Shown: positions 46,389 through 54,969, numbered from the stretch's first letter. The stretch: 64,000 nucleotides of DNA from Cytobacillus praedii (GCF_001439605.1 NZ_LMBX01000017.1:53677-117676); one strand, 5' to 3'. Notes: a model not told the origin generated them from the letters alone. Numbers and translations are program-made.

Positions 46389-46826
46389 TTAAAACAGGCC
46401 GCTTATCATCCCTTCCAAAGAAAGGGCAGCCTGCCTGACAATATTTTGTTCCCCTTCATTAATCGGTTTATTCGTACGTCGCCCCACTAATAACACACCT
46501 TTTGGTGCACCCTTATAAAAAATCGGGACGGCATAGGCATAAAGAAGCTTTTCAGCAAGCATAATCGGATATTCAAGTGCTTTTCCATAGATATTATCAG
46601 GAAAATTATTGACCGTAATGGGACTCCCTGTCGAAATCACTTTCCCTGCAATCCCTTTTCCATAACGAACAGTGATTTTCTTATATTTATCATTACTATT
46701 CCCAGCCGCATAATGCCATCTAACATCAGGTCCTTCTCTATTCTGTAAAGCAAGGCCGACAAAATCAGTGGCTATTTTAGATAATATGGATTCACACATA
46801 TGAGCAATCTCAAATGATTGATTCAA
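46389..46826 (-). CDS. nreA: NreA-like GAF-domain nitrate sensor
   Basis: 145-residue single GAF domain with features of NreA, which binds nitrate in Staphylococcus and inhibits NreB: WHYAAGNSNDKYKKITVRYG, KGIAGKVISTGSPITVNNFP. Sits between response regulator and kinase, as part of an Nre-type cluster. Cytoplasmic. Confidence 0.75.
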   Translation of the reverse strand: MNQSFEIAHMCESILSKIATDFVGLALQNREGPDVRWHYAAGNSNDKYKKITVRYGKGIAGKVISTGSPITVNNFPDNIYGKALEYPIMLAEKLLYAYAVPIFYKGAPKGVLLVGRRTNKPINEGEQNIVRQAALSLEGMISGLF

Positions 46827-46841
46827 GATTGAACTCCCCCT

Positions 46842-47495
46842 TTAAATTCCATATCCTAATAACCCCTTTTTCAACGCAATCTCCACGAGTTCTGGCCTTG
46901 TTTTCATTTGCAGCTTTTCCATCAAATTTCCTTTATGTGTTTCAACCGTTTTGACACTGATAACTAGCTGTTCAGCAATTTCCTTATTTGAAAATCCTTT
47001 GGCAATTAAAGTCAGTACCTCTTTTTCCCGGTCAGAAAGAAGATTAAACGTATCCACATTCCCGTTTTTTGCATTTCCAATGTACTCTTCCATTAACCTT
47101 TTTGTTGCTGATGGATGTAAATAAGCATTACCTGCAGCTACAGAACGGATTGCTGAAAGAAGTTCATCATGTGGAGCACTTTTTAAAATACATCCAGATG
47201 CCCCTGCTTGAATGGCCCTAAATAAATATTCCTCATCATCATGCATCGTTAGAATAAGGATGGCCGTTTCAGGCAACAGTTTTTTTAGTTCGGTTGTTGC
47301 TGAAAGACCATCTTTCCCATGTGGCATGCTTAAGTCCATGACAACGACATTTGGCTTTAATTCGAGTGACTTTTGAATGCCTTCATTCCCTTCAGAAGCT
47401 TCCCCTATCACTTCTAAGTCTGAATGATTGTTTAAAAGCATTTTCAAGCCCATTCTTACAACCGCATGGTCATCACAGAGCAGAATTTTGATCAT
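46842..47495 (-). CDS. nreC: NarL/NreC-type response regulator
   Basis: 217 residues: receiver with D8/D9 and phospho-acceptor D54, then a LuxR-type HTH (LSDREKEVLTLIAKGFSNKEIAEQ ...). GGGGGA before the ATG. Likely activates the operon promoter in response to one or both kinases (see operator at 54937). An 88-nt gap with a hairpin separates it from the kinase gene. Confidence 0.87.
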   Translation of the reverse strand: MIKILLCDDHAVVRMGLKMLLNNHSDLEVIGEASEGNEGIQKSLELKPNVVVMDLSMPHGKDGLSATTELKKLLPETAILILTMHDDEEYLFRAIQAGASGCILKSAPHDELLSAIRSVAAGNAYLHPSATKRLMEEYIGNAKNGNVDTFNLLSDREKEVLTLIAKGFSNKEIAEQLVISVKTVETHKGNLMEKLQMKTRPELVEIALKKGLLGYGI

Positions 47496-47540
47496 ACCAG
47501 CTCCCCCTATCTTTGTTCGATTGATAAGCGCAAAATACGT

Positions 47541-47576
47541 AACAAGGGATTGCAGCTTCGCAAATCCCTTGTTTTT
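47541..47576. other. intra-operon hairpin
   Basis: AACAAGGGATT-GC and GC-AAATCCCTTGTT around AGCTTC. T-run only on the plus strand, so it is not a good minus-strand terminator. It may mark mRNA processing or set relative levels of the kinase and regulator. Confidence 0.45.
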
Positions 47577-47583
47577 GTCTATT

Positions 47584-48234
47584 CTATATGAATGGAAGAT
47601 AAAGTTCGACTACTGTCCCCTCGCCAATCTTTGTTGAAAGATGCCATTCTCCCCCGATTAAATGCATTCTTTCCCTCATTGCTGCGAGGCCAGTCGATTG
47701 ATGCCATCCTTTATCCTTATCAAACCCTCTGCCTTTATCTTTAATGATAATAGATAAATGATCGAATTGCCATGTAAAAGTCATTTCTGCCTTTACTGTG
47801 TCCGCATATCTTGCAATATTTGCCAATGCTTCTTGACATACTCGAAAAAGAGTAATTCTTTGTCTTTCCTCTAACGGAACTTCTTTACCGGAAGTCTCCA
47901 GCTCTACCTCTATCCCGTATGTAGAGGTATACAGCTTCAGATAACTTTTCATAGCAGGAAGCAGTCCTAATGTCGTAAGGGTAGGAGGATGGAGTTCGAC
48001 AGCCAGCAGCCTGATTTCTTGAATCGTTTTTTCAAGCAATTCTGCCATATCACTAACATATCCCTTCATTTCATCCTGTTCAACTGCATTCCCAATAAAC
48101 TGCATCCCTGTATAAAGACTATATAATGTTTGGCCGACCCCTTCATGCAGTTCAAGTGCAATTCGTTTAATCTCTTCTTCTTGGGATTGTATGATATAGG
48201 AACTAATTTCGTTTTTATCTGGCTGCCTTTCCAT
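47584..48234 (-). CDS. sensor-less HisKA_3 histidine kinase (NreB-like)
   Basis: 216-residue soluble kinase that begins almost at the HisKA_3 helix: H-box ALELHEGVGQTLYS (H30), then HATPase_c with DKGRGFDKDKG and a C-terminal GEGTVVELYLPF. There is no PAS, GAF or membrane part, whereas NreB has an N-terminal PAS with an Fe-S cluster. It starts six bases after a transporter that ends in a PAS domain. ATG at 48234 has GGAGGGG eight bases upstream. Confidence 0.87.
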   Translation of the reverse strand: MERQPDKNEISSYIIQSQEEEIKRIALELHEGVGQTLYSLYTGMQFIGNAVEQDEMKGYVSDMAELLEKTIQEIRLLAVELHPPTLTTLGLLPAMKSYLKLYTSTYGIEVELETSGKEVPLEERQRITLFRVCQEALANIARYADTVKAEMTFTWQFDHLSIIIKDKGRGFDKDKGWHQSTGLAAMRERMHLIGGEWHLSTKIGEGTVVELYLPFI

Positions 48235-48249
48235 GTCTGACACCCCTCC

Positions 48250-49755
48250 TTATGCTTTTTTCTTTTTTAGATTTGAAATATCACTAAACATCCCTGCATA
48301 TTGAACCACTTCACCTGCATCGTTCTTTACCGCACTAATCGTCAGCCATTGAAGATATTCTTCTCCATCTTTGCGGCTATTCCAGATTTCACCTTGCCAG
48401 TAACCATTGGTTTCAATTGAATGCCAGAGATCTTCATAAAAACTCTTTGCTTGTTTATTCGATTTAAGGATATTCGGATTCTTACCGATTGCCTCAGCAG
48501 CTTCAAAGCCTGTAATCTTTGTAAATGCTGGATTGACAGAAATGATCTTCCCATTGGTATCTGTTATCATAATTCCTTCTGCTGTATGATTTAAAACCTC
48601 ATTAGCCAGACTCATTTTACCTTGGAAATACATCCAAACAACTAATATTAAGCTTGCAAGCGCTACTTCAGAAAGAGCCATAAAGCCAATTGCATAATGC
48701 CCAGTTAGATTGAACAGCAAAGTAAGAATTAGCGGCGGAAAGAATCCACCCAAGCCACCCATTGCAGAAACAATCCCGTTAACAATTCCCGCCTGTTTAC
48801 TAAAGTACATCGGCACCAGCTTAAAGATTACACCGTTGCCGATACCAGCGCAAAGTGCGATTGTAAGACACCCGAACGTATACCAGCCGATAGAAGGTGC
48901 AAATGATAGGATCATTGCAGAAACCGTGTAAACACCGAAAACAAACATCAGAAGAATCAGTGAATGAAAACGATCTGCCAGCCACCCGCCAATTGGCCTC
49001 ATGAGTGTAGCAATGACAATAAAACCAGCTGTTCGAAAACCTGCATCTACTTTTTCTAGTCCAAAATTTGCAACAAGAAAGTTTGGCAAATAGATCGTGA
49101 AAGCAACAAATGATCCAAATGTGATAAAGTAAAACAAGCTTAACAGCCATAGCTTTTCATTTTTATATACACCTTTAATTTGTTCTAAAAGAGGTGTTTT
49201 TACTTTTGTTTCCTGTTTATCCCCTAAAAGAAAGTTAGCAAGAATAAAAACGCCTAGAATAATCAGATAAAGCTGTACAGTTGTTGACCAGCCAAATTTT
49301 GTTGCAACAACTGGTGCTGCAAATGCAGATATCGCTGTACCAAGATTCCCTGCACCGTAAATCCCATTCACAAACCCATGTTTTTCCTTTGGATAATACT
49401 TTGGCAGAGATGTAACACCAACAGAGAAAACGGCTCCTCCAATTCCGAGAAATAATCCCCCAACCAGTAAATCTGCTAAAGAATTCGCAATACTAATATA
49501 ATAAACTGGGAATAATAGCAGAACAAAGCTGATGAGAAAAATTTTCCTTGCACCAAATTGATTAGCATAATACCCTAGCGGAACACGTAAGATTGACCCT
49601 AGAATAACCGGAATGGCTGTCACAAGTGCCAATTGGTTATCAGGAATAGCAATGTCTTCTTTAATAAATGGCAGTAATGAAGAAATCAACACCCAAATCA
49701 TAAAGCCGACAATAAGATTTAATGTTTGTAATGGGAGCTGTATTTTTCTAAGCAT
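48250..49755 (-). CDS. narK: NarK-type nitrate/nitrite MFS transporter with C-terminal PAS domain
   Basis: 501 residues: twelve membrane helices (about 1-385) of the NarK/NNP family (nitrate-signature-like GNLGTAISAFAAPVVATKFG and AGIGNGVIFKLVPMYF), then a PAS domain (about 393-490; EGIMITDTNGKIISVNPAFT, NSRKDGEEYLQWLTISAVK). NarK proteins normally stop after helix 12. The PAS must lie in the cytoplasm. The ATG at 49755 is used; one at 49782 has a weak GGGA. Overlaps the previous gene by 8 nt and is 6-15 nt from the kinase gene. Confidence 0.86.
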   Translation of the reverse strand: MLRKIQLPLQTLNLIVGFMIWVLISSLLPFIKEDIAIPDNQLALVTAIPVILGSILRVPLGYYANQFGARKIFLISFVLLLFPVYYISIANSLADLLVGGLFLGIGGAVFSVGVTSLPKYYPKEKHGFVNGIYGAGNLGTAISAFAAPVVATKFGWSTTVQLYLIILGVFILANFLLGDKQETKVKTPLLEQIKGVYKNEKLWLLSLFYFITFGSFVAFTIYLPNFLVANFGLEKVDAGFRTAGFIVIATLMRPIGGWLADRFHSLILLMFVFGVYTVSAMILSFAPSIGWYTFGCLTIALCAGIGNGVIFKLVPMYFSKQAGIVNGIVSAMGGLGGFFPPLILTLLFNLTGHYAIGFMALSEVALASLILVVWMYFQGKMSLANEVLNHTAEGIMITDTNGKIISVNPAFTKITGFEAAEAIGKNPNILKSNKQAKSFYEDLWHSIETNGYWQGEIWNSRKDGEEYLQWLTISAVKNDAGEVVQYAGMFSDISNLKKKKA

Positions 49756-50035
49756 CTGGTCCACGCTCTCTTCTAATAACATAATTTAATCCCGCTTCAT
49801 GGTCATATGCAGACCATTCATTTTCGCTCATTCTCACATCTGCTTTTAACGGCACAGCGAAGAAATATTTATCATCAAAATAAATGCGCAGATGTGTCTT
49901 ATCAGGACATAGCCCTGTTTTTGTTATCGTTTTTTTCACAAAAGGTGCTTGATCTTCCCCGGGCTGGTCTAAGATTGCAACTTCAGCCCGATGGAAAATG
50001 AATGACTCGATTTTTTCTATTTCAGTGGGTCCCAC
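49748..50035 (-). CDS. uncharacterised 95-residue protein of the nitrate operon
   Basis: Start GTG at 50035, overlapping the preceding stop by 14 nt; GAGGG lies ten bases upstream. Acidic, no membrane helix; contains KTGLCPDKTHLRIYFDDKYF and HEAGLNYVIRR. I do not recognise it. Its fixed place between the Rieske/small genes and narK suggests assembly or maturation of the reductase. Confidence 0.6.
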   Translation of the reverse strand: MGPTEIEKIESFIFHRAEVAILDQPGEDQAPFVKKTITKTGLCPDKTHLRIYFDDKYFFAVPLKADVRMSENEWSAYDHEAGLNYVIRRERGPDA

Positions 50036-50333
50036 AGCTACCGCACCCTCTCTTTGCCGGATAGATAAACATTTTATAGCCTTGAAGTGTATCCCAAAAT
50101 GTCTCTTCTGCATGTTCCTCAATATAGGCAATGGTTTCTTCCTCTGATTGCCATTTGCTCATGCCTTTTACTTCAGCTACGACAATTTCCATGTCATCCT
50201 CAATTTTCTCGTCTAAATACCAATTTAAGCGGACGCCCTTAAATAGCCTCGACAACATTTCATCTACTTCGGCTGCAAAATTTCCGGAAGATTTTCTAAT
50301 AAAACAAAAATCAAGGTATGTTTCACTGTTCAT
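50022..50333 (-). CDS. uncharacterised protein with C-terminal CxxC
   Basis: About 103 residues with mixed helix/strand, ending in GCGSCGTH, a CxxC-type metal or redox tail. A GTG at 50342 overlaps the previous stop; ATG at 50333 has better spacing from AAAGG. Not recognised. Operon context suggests a chaperone or electron-transfer accessory. Confidence 0.6.
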   Translation of the reverse strand: MNSETYLDFCFIRKSSGNFAAEVDEMLSRLFKGVRLNWYLDEKIEDDMEIVVAEVKGMSKWQSEEETIAYIEEHAEETFWDTLQGYKMFIYPAKRGCGSCGTH

Positions 50334-50338
50334 TTGAC

Positions 50339-50530
50339 TCACGCCTTTACATTTTTCATCTTTTTATAAGCAAATAATGCGATTGGAAACAACACGATAT
50401 TTAAACCGCAAAATATTAATGTGTTGACATAATTTTCATAAAAGAATTGATGAACCATATATTGTGTAAAAATAATGTTTAGAAACAAAATGAATGCAAG
50501 GACAGCAACTCCTACATAACTACGCTTCAT
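50339..50530 (-). CDS. small two-helix membrane protein
   Basis: 63 residues with two hydrophobic helices (about 6-27 and 37-55) and a basic end KKMKNVKA. AGGGTG precedes the ATG. Overlaps the Rieske gene stop. May anchor the complex; family not known. Confidence 0.7.
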   Translation of the reverse strand: MKRSYVGVAVLAFILFLNIIFTQYMVHQFFYENYVNTLIFCGLNIVLFPIALFAYKKMKNVKA

Positions 50531-51047
50531 AACGTTTCACCCTAACTGCATAAATTGCGCCATTATCTACTTTCACTTGAATTTCAGGAAGCGGGCGTCT
50601 TGGCGGTCCCGCTGTTGGTGCACCTGTTTCTGCATCAAAGAATCCATGATGGCAAGGACAAACCATTTGGTTTTGTTCTTTCACCCAAAAGACTGGGCAG
50701 CGAAGATGTGTACATGCATTCTGGTAAGCTACATATTTGTTTTCATTTAATCTGATGATAATCGCATCATCATGCTCCCCAGGGAATTTAAATTCCAGTG
50801 AATCTCCTACCGCTAATTTACTTACATCCGTAATTTTTTTATGCGGGTACTCTTTCTCTCCGAGTCCCATTAATTCCTTTGCTGCAACAGCTCCCCATGG
50901 AAGGGAGGAGACAGCGAAGACACCCGCAGCCCCAGCCAATGTTTTCATAAATCCGCGTCTATCCAATTTTCTTTCATTATCCCGTTCAATATTGTGTGTA
51001 TAATTATCTTCATTAAAGGGAATTTTATTATTTTTATCTGATGGCAT
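50520..51047 (-). CDS. Tat-exported Rieske 2Fe-2S protein
   Basis: 175 residues. Tat signal DRRGFMK (R30/R31) followed by a hydrophobic stretch to about 55. Rieske motifs C112-T-H114...C117 and C130-P-C132-H133-H134-G, including the two disulfide Cys of high-potential Rieske proteins. It ends on the outer face of the membrane. Rieske proteins usually belong to bc or arsenite-oxidase complexes; its role with a cytoplasmic molybdoenzyme is unclear. Confidence 0.86.
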   Translation of the reverse strand: MPSDKNNKIPFNEDNYTHNIERDNERKLDRRGFMKTLAGAAGVFAVSSLPWGAVAAKELMGLGEKEYPHKKITDVSKLAVGDSLEFKFPGEHDDAIIIRLNENKYVAYQNACTHLRCPVFWVKEQNQMVCPCHHGFFDAETGAPTAGPPRRPLPEIQVKVDNGAIYAVRVKRYEA

Positions 51048-51059
51048 TCCGAATCCCTC

Positions 51060-51623
51060 CTAAAATAGCTTAGTTACACCCTGCAGAATACCAGGGAGAT
51101 TTACTTTCACGTTTGTTTCACCTTCTAGGTATGGCAGGCTTGTTACCCATTTGCCATTATCTAAATTAAATTGCTGCTTCTTGTTTTCAATCTCTTCGTC
51201 TGTTAGCCATTGAAGTGTATTAGATGGACAAACACTTGCACACATCGGCGGAATGCCATCCTTTGTCCGGTCAATACATAAATCACATTTATACATTAAG
51301 TTTTGTTCTGTATCAAATTTCGGTATGCCATAAGGACAAGCAATTGTACAGTTTTGACAGCCGATACATTTTTCCACTAAAGCAGATAGAACAGCTCCTG
51401 TTTCATGGATTTGTATCGCTTGCGCCGGACAGCTTCTCGCACATGCCGGATTGACACAATGAAGGCACATTAAAGGCATCGTTTGTCTGTTAACTAGAGG
51501 GTTTACATCATAAACATAGTTTCTGTTTCTTTCTTCGTGTCCGCCGCATTGTGTACATGCTGCAAGGCATGATCGGCAGCCGATACAGTTTTCTAGTTCT
51601 AAATACAGCCTTTTTTTAGTCAT
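51060..51623 (-). CDS. four-cluster 4Fe-4S ferredoxin subunit (NrfC/DmsB-like)
   Basis: 187 residues with four Cys groups (CIGCRSCLAAC; CLHCVNPACARSC; CIGCQNCTIAC; CDLCIDRTKDGIPPMCASVC), as in electron-transfer subunits of molybdoenzymes. The ATG directly follows the TAA of the catalytic gene (TAAATG). No Tat signal, so it is cytoplasmic. Carries electrons between cytochrome and catalytic subunit. Confidence 0.9.
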   Translation of the reverse strand: MTKKRLYLELENCIGCRSCLAACTQCGGHEERNRNYVYDVNPLVNRQTMPLMCLHCVNPACARSCPAQAIQIHETGAVLSALVEKCIGCQNCTIACPYGIPKFDTEQNLMYKCDLCIDRTKDGIPPMCASVCPSNTLQWLTDEEIENKKQQFNLDNGKWVTSLPYLEGETNVKVNLPGILQGVTKLF

Positions 51624-53801
51624 TTATTGCACCTTCTTCATTTCAGCTTTTTCTACTTTTTCTAACTGTGCAGCACATGCTTTATATTCTGGCATTCTTG
51701 AAATTGGATCCAATGCTGCTATTGTTAATAGATTAATAGATTGTTCATGACCAAAGTGATATGGAACAAAGACCGTATCCTTACGAATCGCTTCTGTAAT
51801 TTTAACTTTGTAAATAGCTTCGCCTCTTCGTGTAAATAGGCGGACTCTTTCTTCATGATCCATCTTATATTTTGCAGCTGTTTCTGGATGCACTTCCACA
51901 AATGGCTCTGGACACATATCGCGAAGGAATGGAATTCTTCTCGTTTGGTTTCCTGATAGGTAATGGTAAACAACACGTCCAGTTGTTAAGCGCAATGGAT
52001 ACTTTTCATCTGGCTCCTCTGCTGGCGGACGGTAAGGTAGTGCACAAATTTTTGCTTTTCCATCTGGATGATAGAATTTCTTGTCTAGGAACATATGCGG
52101 AGTACCTTGATCATTTTCATCCTTACACGGCCAGAACACACCATCTTGCTTATCAATTTTATCCCATGTCGCACCATAGTAATCAGCATAACCGCCCTTA
52201 CTTGCCAAGCGGAATTCGTCTGCTACGTCTTTTGCTGTTTTTAAGTGAGAGAAGTATTTTCCTTTGCCTAACCGTTCTGCAAGCTCTACTTGAATTTGCC
52301 AATCCGGCTTGGATTCGCCAAGCGGCTCTTGTGCTTTGTTAATTTTTATAATTCGGCCTTCAAGGTTTGTCACTGTCCCTTCATCCTCAGACCAAGTCAC
52401 TGAAGGAAGAACAACATCTGCAAATTCTGCTGATTCAGAAAGATAGAAGTCAGCGCATACCATAAAATCTAAGCCTTTTAATGCTTTTCTGACAAAATTA
52501 AGGTTTGGAGCAGATACAGCTGGGTTTGAGCATAATAGGTATAAGCCTCTAATTGTTTTTTCTTCCATTAATTCGAACATTTCATAGGCAGAAACCCCTG
52601 GTTCTGGCATTTCCTCTGGTGTTATCCCCCAAACTTGGCATACTTCCCTTACATGTTCAGGGTTCGTAATTTTTCGGTAGCCTGGGAGTAAATCAGACTT
52701 CTGACCATGTTCACGGCCGCCTTGCCCATTTCCTTGACCAGTGAATGTCGCAACACCTGATTTAGGACGGCCAATTTTACCTGTAACTAGTGCCATATTT
52801 GTATATCCTGAAACATTATCTACCCCTTTATGCTGCTGCTCGATTCCACGAGCAAACATAACAACTGCATTTGGTGCTTTTCCATAAATCTCAGCTGCAC
52901 GGATAATTTTTTCAGGAGCCACTCCTGTTAATTCGCTCGTATACTCTGGTGTAAATTCTTTTACAAGTTCTTTCGTTTCTTCAAATCCGTTCGTATGCTG
53001 ATTAACAAATTCTTCATCAGCATATCCATTTTGTATTAATAGATTTAAAATCCCATTTGCAAGGGCAAGGTCTGTCCCCGGTTTCAAATCAAGGTGAACG
53101 TCTGCTCTTCTAGCAATGGGTGTTTCACGAGGATCAGCAACAATAATGTAGCCGCCTCTTTCCTGTACATTCCAGACACGGAACATTGAAGTTGGATGGC
53201 ATTCCGCTGTGTTGCTTCCTGCAATAAATAAGCAATCTGTTTCATGAATATCCGTCCAAGGCAAAGTTGAACCTCTATCGACCCCAAATGAACGGAGGAA
53301 GCCACCGGCTGCACTTGACATACAGAAGCGGCCATTATAATCGATATAACGTGTTCCAAGAGCTACACGTGCAAATTTTCCTGTTAAGTAGCATTTTTCA
53401 TTTGTCATTGACACACCGCTGAATACGGATAGTGTATCTTTCCCATATTGTTTTTGCAGTTCAGTAAATTTCTTAGCGATTAATTCGTATGCTTCTTCCC
53501 AGCTTGCTTCTCGGAAGCCTTCTTTCGTGCCTTTTAATGAAGCATCATCACGAATAAGCGGTTTAAGGATTCGATCATCATGATTGGTTTGCTGGTAAGC
53601 TGTAACCCCTTTTGGACACATCTTTCCAACTGTCACCGGCCAATCGTAGCGAGGCTCAACCCCGATAATTTTATTTGTTACCGTATTTACCCGTAAATTC
53701 ATGCCGCATTGCATGCCGCAATAGCTGCAATGTGTTTTTACAAGTGTTTCATTCGGATGTCTAACATTCTCTATCTCTTTAAAAAACTTATCCCTTTGCA
53801 T
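51624..53801 (-). CDS. molybdopterin oxidoreductase, nitrate-reductase-like catalytic subunit
   Basis: 725 residues of the FdhF/NasC/NapA branch of bis-MGD enzymes. 4Fe-4S motif C25/C28/C32/C62; Mo-ligand Cys160 in NGRFCMSSAA, a motif shared with assimilatory and periplasmic nitrate reductases. No Tat signal. Overlaps the cytochrome gene by 14 nt. With narK, NreA and NarL-type genes, nitrate is the best substrate guess. Related to fdhF at 10144 but uses Cys, not UGA. Confidence 0.87.
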   Translation of the reverse strand: MQRDKFFKEIENVRHPNETLVKTHCSYCGMQCGMNLRVNTVTNKIIGVEPRYDWPVTVGKMCPKGVTAYQQTNHDDRILKPLIRDDASLKGTKEGFREASWEEAYELIAKKFTELQKQYGKDTLSVFSGVSMTNEKCYLTGKFARVALGTRYIDYNGRFCMSSAAGGFLRSFGVDRGSTLPWTDIHETDCLFIAGSNTAECHPTSMFRVWNVQERGGYIIVADPRETPIARRADVHLDLKPGTDLALANGILNLLIQNGYADEEFVNQHTNGFEETKELVKEFTPEYTSELTGVAPEKIIRAAEIYGKAPNAVVMFARGIEQQHKGVDNVSGYTNMALVTGKIGRPKSGVATFTGQGNGQGGREHGQKSDLLPGYRKITNPEHVREVCQVWGITPEEMPEPGVSAYEMFELMEEKTIRGLYLLCSNPAVSAPNLNFVRKALKGLDFMVCADFYLSESAEFADVVLPSVTWSEDEGTVTNLEGRIIKINKAQEPLGESKPDWQIQVELAERLGKGKYFSHLKTAKDVADEFRLASKGGYADYYGATWDKIDKQDGVFWPCKDENDQGTPHMFLDKKFYHPDGKAKICALPYRPPAEEPDEKYPLRLTTGRVVYHYLSGNQTRRIPFLRDMCPEPFVEVHPETAAKYKMDHEERVRLFTRRGEAIYKVKITEAIRKDTVFVPYHFGHEQSINLLTIAALDPISRMPEYKACAAQLEKVEKAEMKKVQ

Positions 53802-54870
53802 TCTGGTTTGCCTCCTTCACTTTTACCTCATGGGTAGGGAAGCCGGAAAATTGTGCAATCCGGTATTTTCTGCGACATGGAAGACATAATTCTGCGAGAT
53901 GGTAGCCTTCCTCTGTTTTAAAATGAATATCGTTCACGCCGAGCACTTCGACGACATCTTTTGATTGTTCAGTAGAAACAAATTCTGTTTCACATACTTT
54001 ACATTTTTTCATTGATTGCTCCCCGTAGTATTCACGATAATTTTTCGCAAATACGCTTAACGGACGGAACGGGATATGTGCCAGTTTTCCGAATGGAAGA
54101 TAGATTAAAGTAATAATAACTGTCCATTGATGGATTAAAGACATGGCTGGCTGTCCATGGCCATCCATAAACATATTTAAAAAGGTTAAAAGCAATCCTG
54201 TCACACTTACCAATATCAACATAACTAATGGCAAGAAATCGTACATGAATTTCTGTTCTGCTCTTGCCTGCATATTCTTGAAACGGCGGTAAAGTACCAT
54301 GCACACACCAGCGATTACCATGACGGCAGTAATATTCAGAGCATTATAGGAAAGGTTAGCGATAATACCATCAGCTGGAACTGTTAAGATTTGCATTCCG
54401 AAAAGAATAATATTGTACATTCCATTATCATCCATTGTGAAGTACATCCAGCCAAATACGAGCGGGAATGTTACACAGCAAGCGAGGATGCATCCCCATC
54501 CAATCAATACGTGCTGAGTCCATCGGTAAATTCCCCTATTCCAGATGAAACGATATGTAGCTAAATGCTCTACAGATGTTTTTGGTGTTGATTTTCTAAA
54601 AAGCAGCTTGATGCCTTTTTTAATAATTATTTTTGTCGGCGGTCTTTCTCCCCAAGCAATAAATCGATAAAAGAACCCACCAAGAAAGACAATGGTTCCA
54701 ACCATATAGCCATATAAATTTAAATCGATATGCGTGAACATCCTTGTACCAATGAATGTTAAGACGAAAAGTCCACAGATAGCCAGAAACATAGATTTTG
54801 CAAATTTTGAAGCAAATGCGTTATTAATTGAATGGACCGGCTTTTCGTTCACAGCAGCTTTTGCCTGCAT
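53788..54870 (-). CDS. cytochrome-b-like membrane subunit with C-terminal zinc-ribbon-like tail
   Basis: 360 residues: about six helices with membrane His (TQHVLIGWG, SLIHQWTVI, GKLAHIPFRP) that can ligate heme b, like NarI/HdrE-type quinol-facing subunits. The tail has KCKVCETEF and LCLPCRRKY, two CxxC. GAGGGGG before the ATG. First gene of the operon; it probably delivers quinol electrons. Confidence 0.78.
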   Translation of the reverse strand: MQAKAAVNEKPVHSINNAFASKFAKSMFLAICGLFVLTFIGTRMFTHIDLNLYGYMVGTIVFLGGFFYRFIAWGERPPTKIIIKKGIKLLFRKSTPKTSVEHLATYRFIWNRGIYRWTQHVLIGWGCILACCVTFPLVFGWMYFTMDDNGMYNIILFGMQILTVPADGIIANLSYNALNITAVMVIAGVCMVLYRRFKNMQARAEQKFMYDFLPLVMLILVSVTGLLLTFLNMFMDGHGQPAMSLIHQWTVIITLIYLPFGKLAHIPFRPLSVFAKNYREYYGEQSMKKCKVCETEFVSTEQSKDVVEVLGVNDIHFKTEEGYHLAELCLPCRRKYRIAQFSGFPTHEVKVKEANQNAKG

Positions 54871-54936
54871 TTCATATTCCCCCTCAATACATTTAACTTA
54901 CTTTCATTTTAGAAGTTTGTAAGACATTCATGTATC

Positions 54937-54969
54937 GGGGAACTTCCCTATCTTAGTGGGAAAATCCCC
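54937..54969. promoter_or_regulatory. candidate operator of the nitrate operon
   Basis: GGGGAAC-TTCCC (54937-54948) and GTGGGAAAATCCCC (54956-54969): two GC-rich dyads 8 nt apart in an AT-rich gap. They lie about 70-100 nt upstream of the first gene and also upstream of the divergent membrane-protein gene. Resembles the GC-rich sites bound by NreC-type regulators, which I recall only roughly. Confidence 0.5.
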
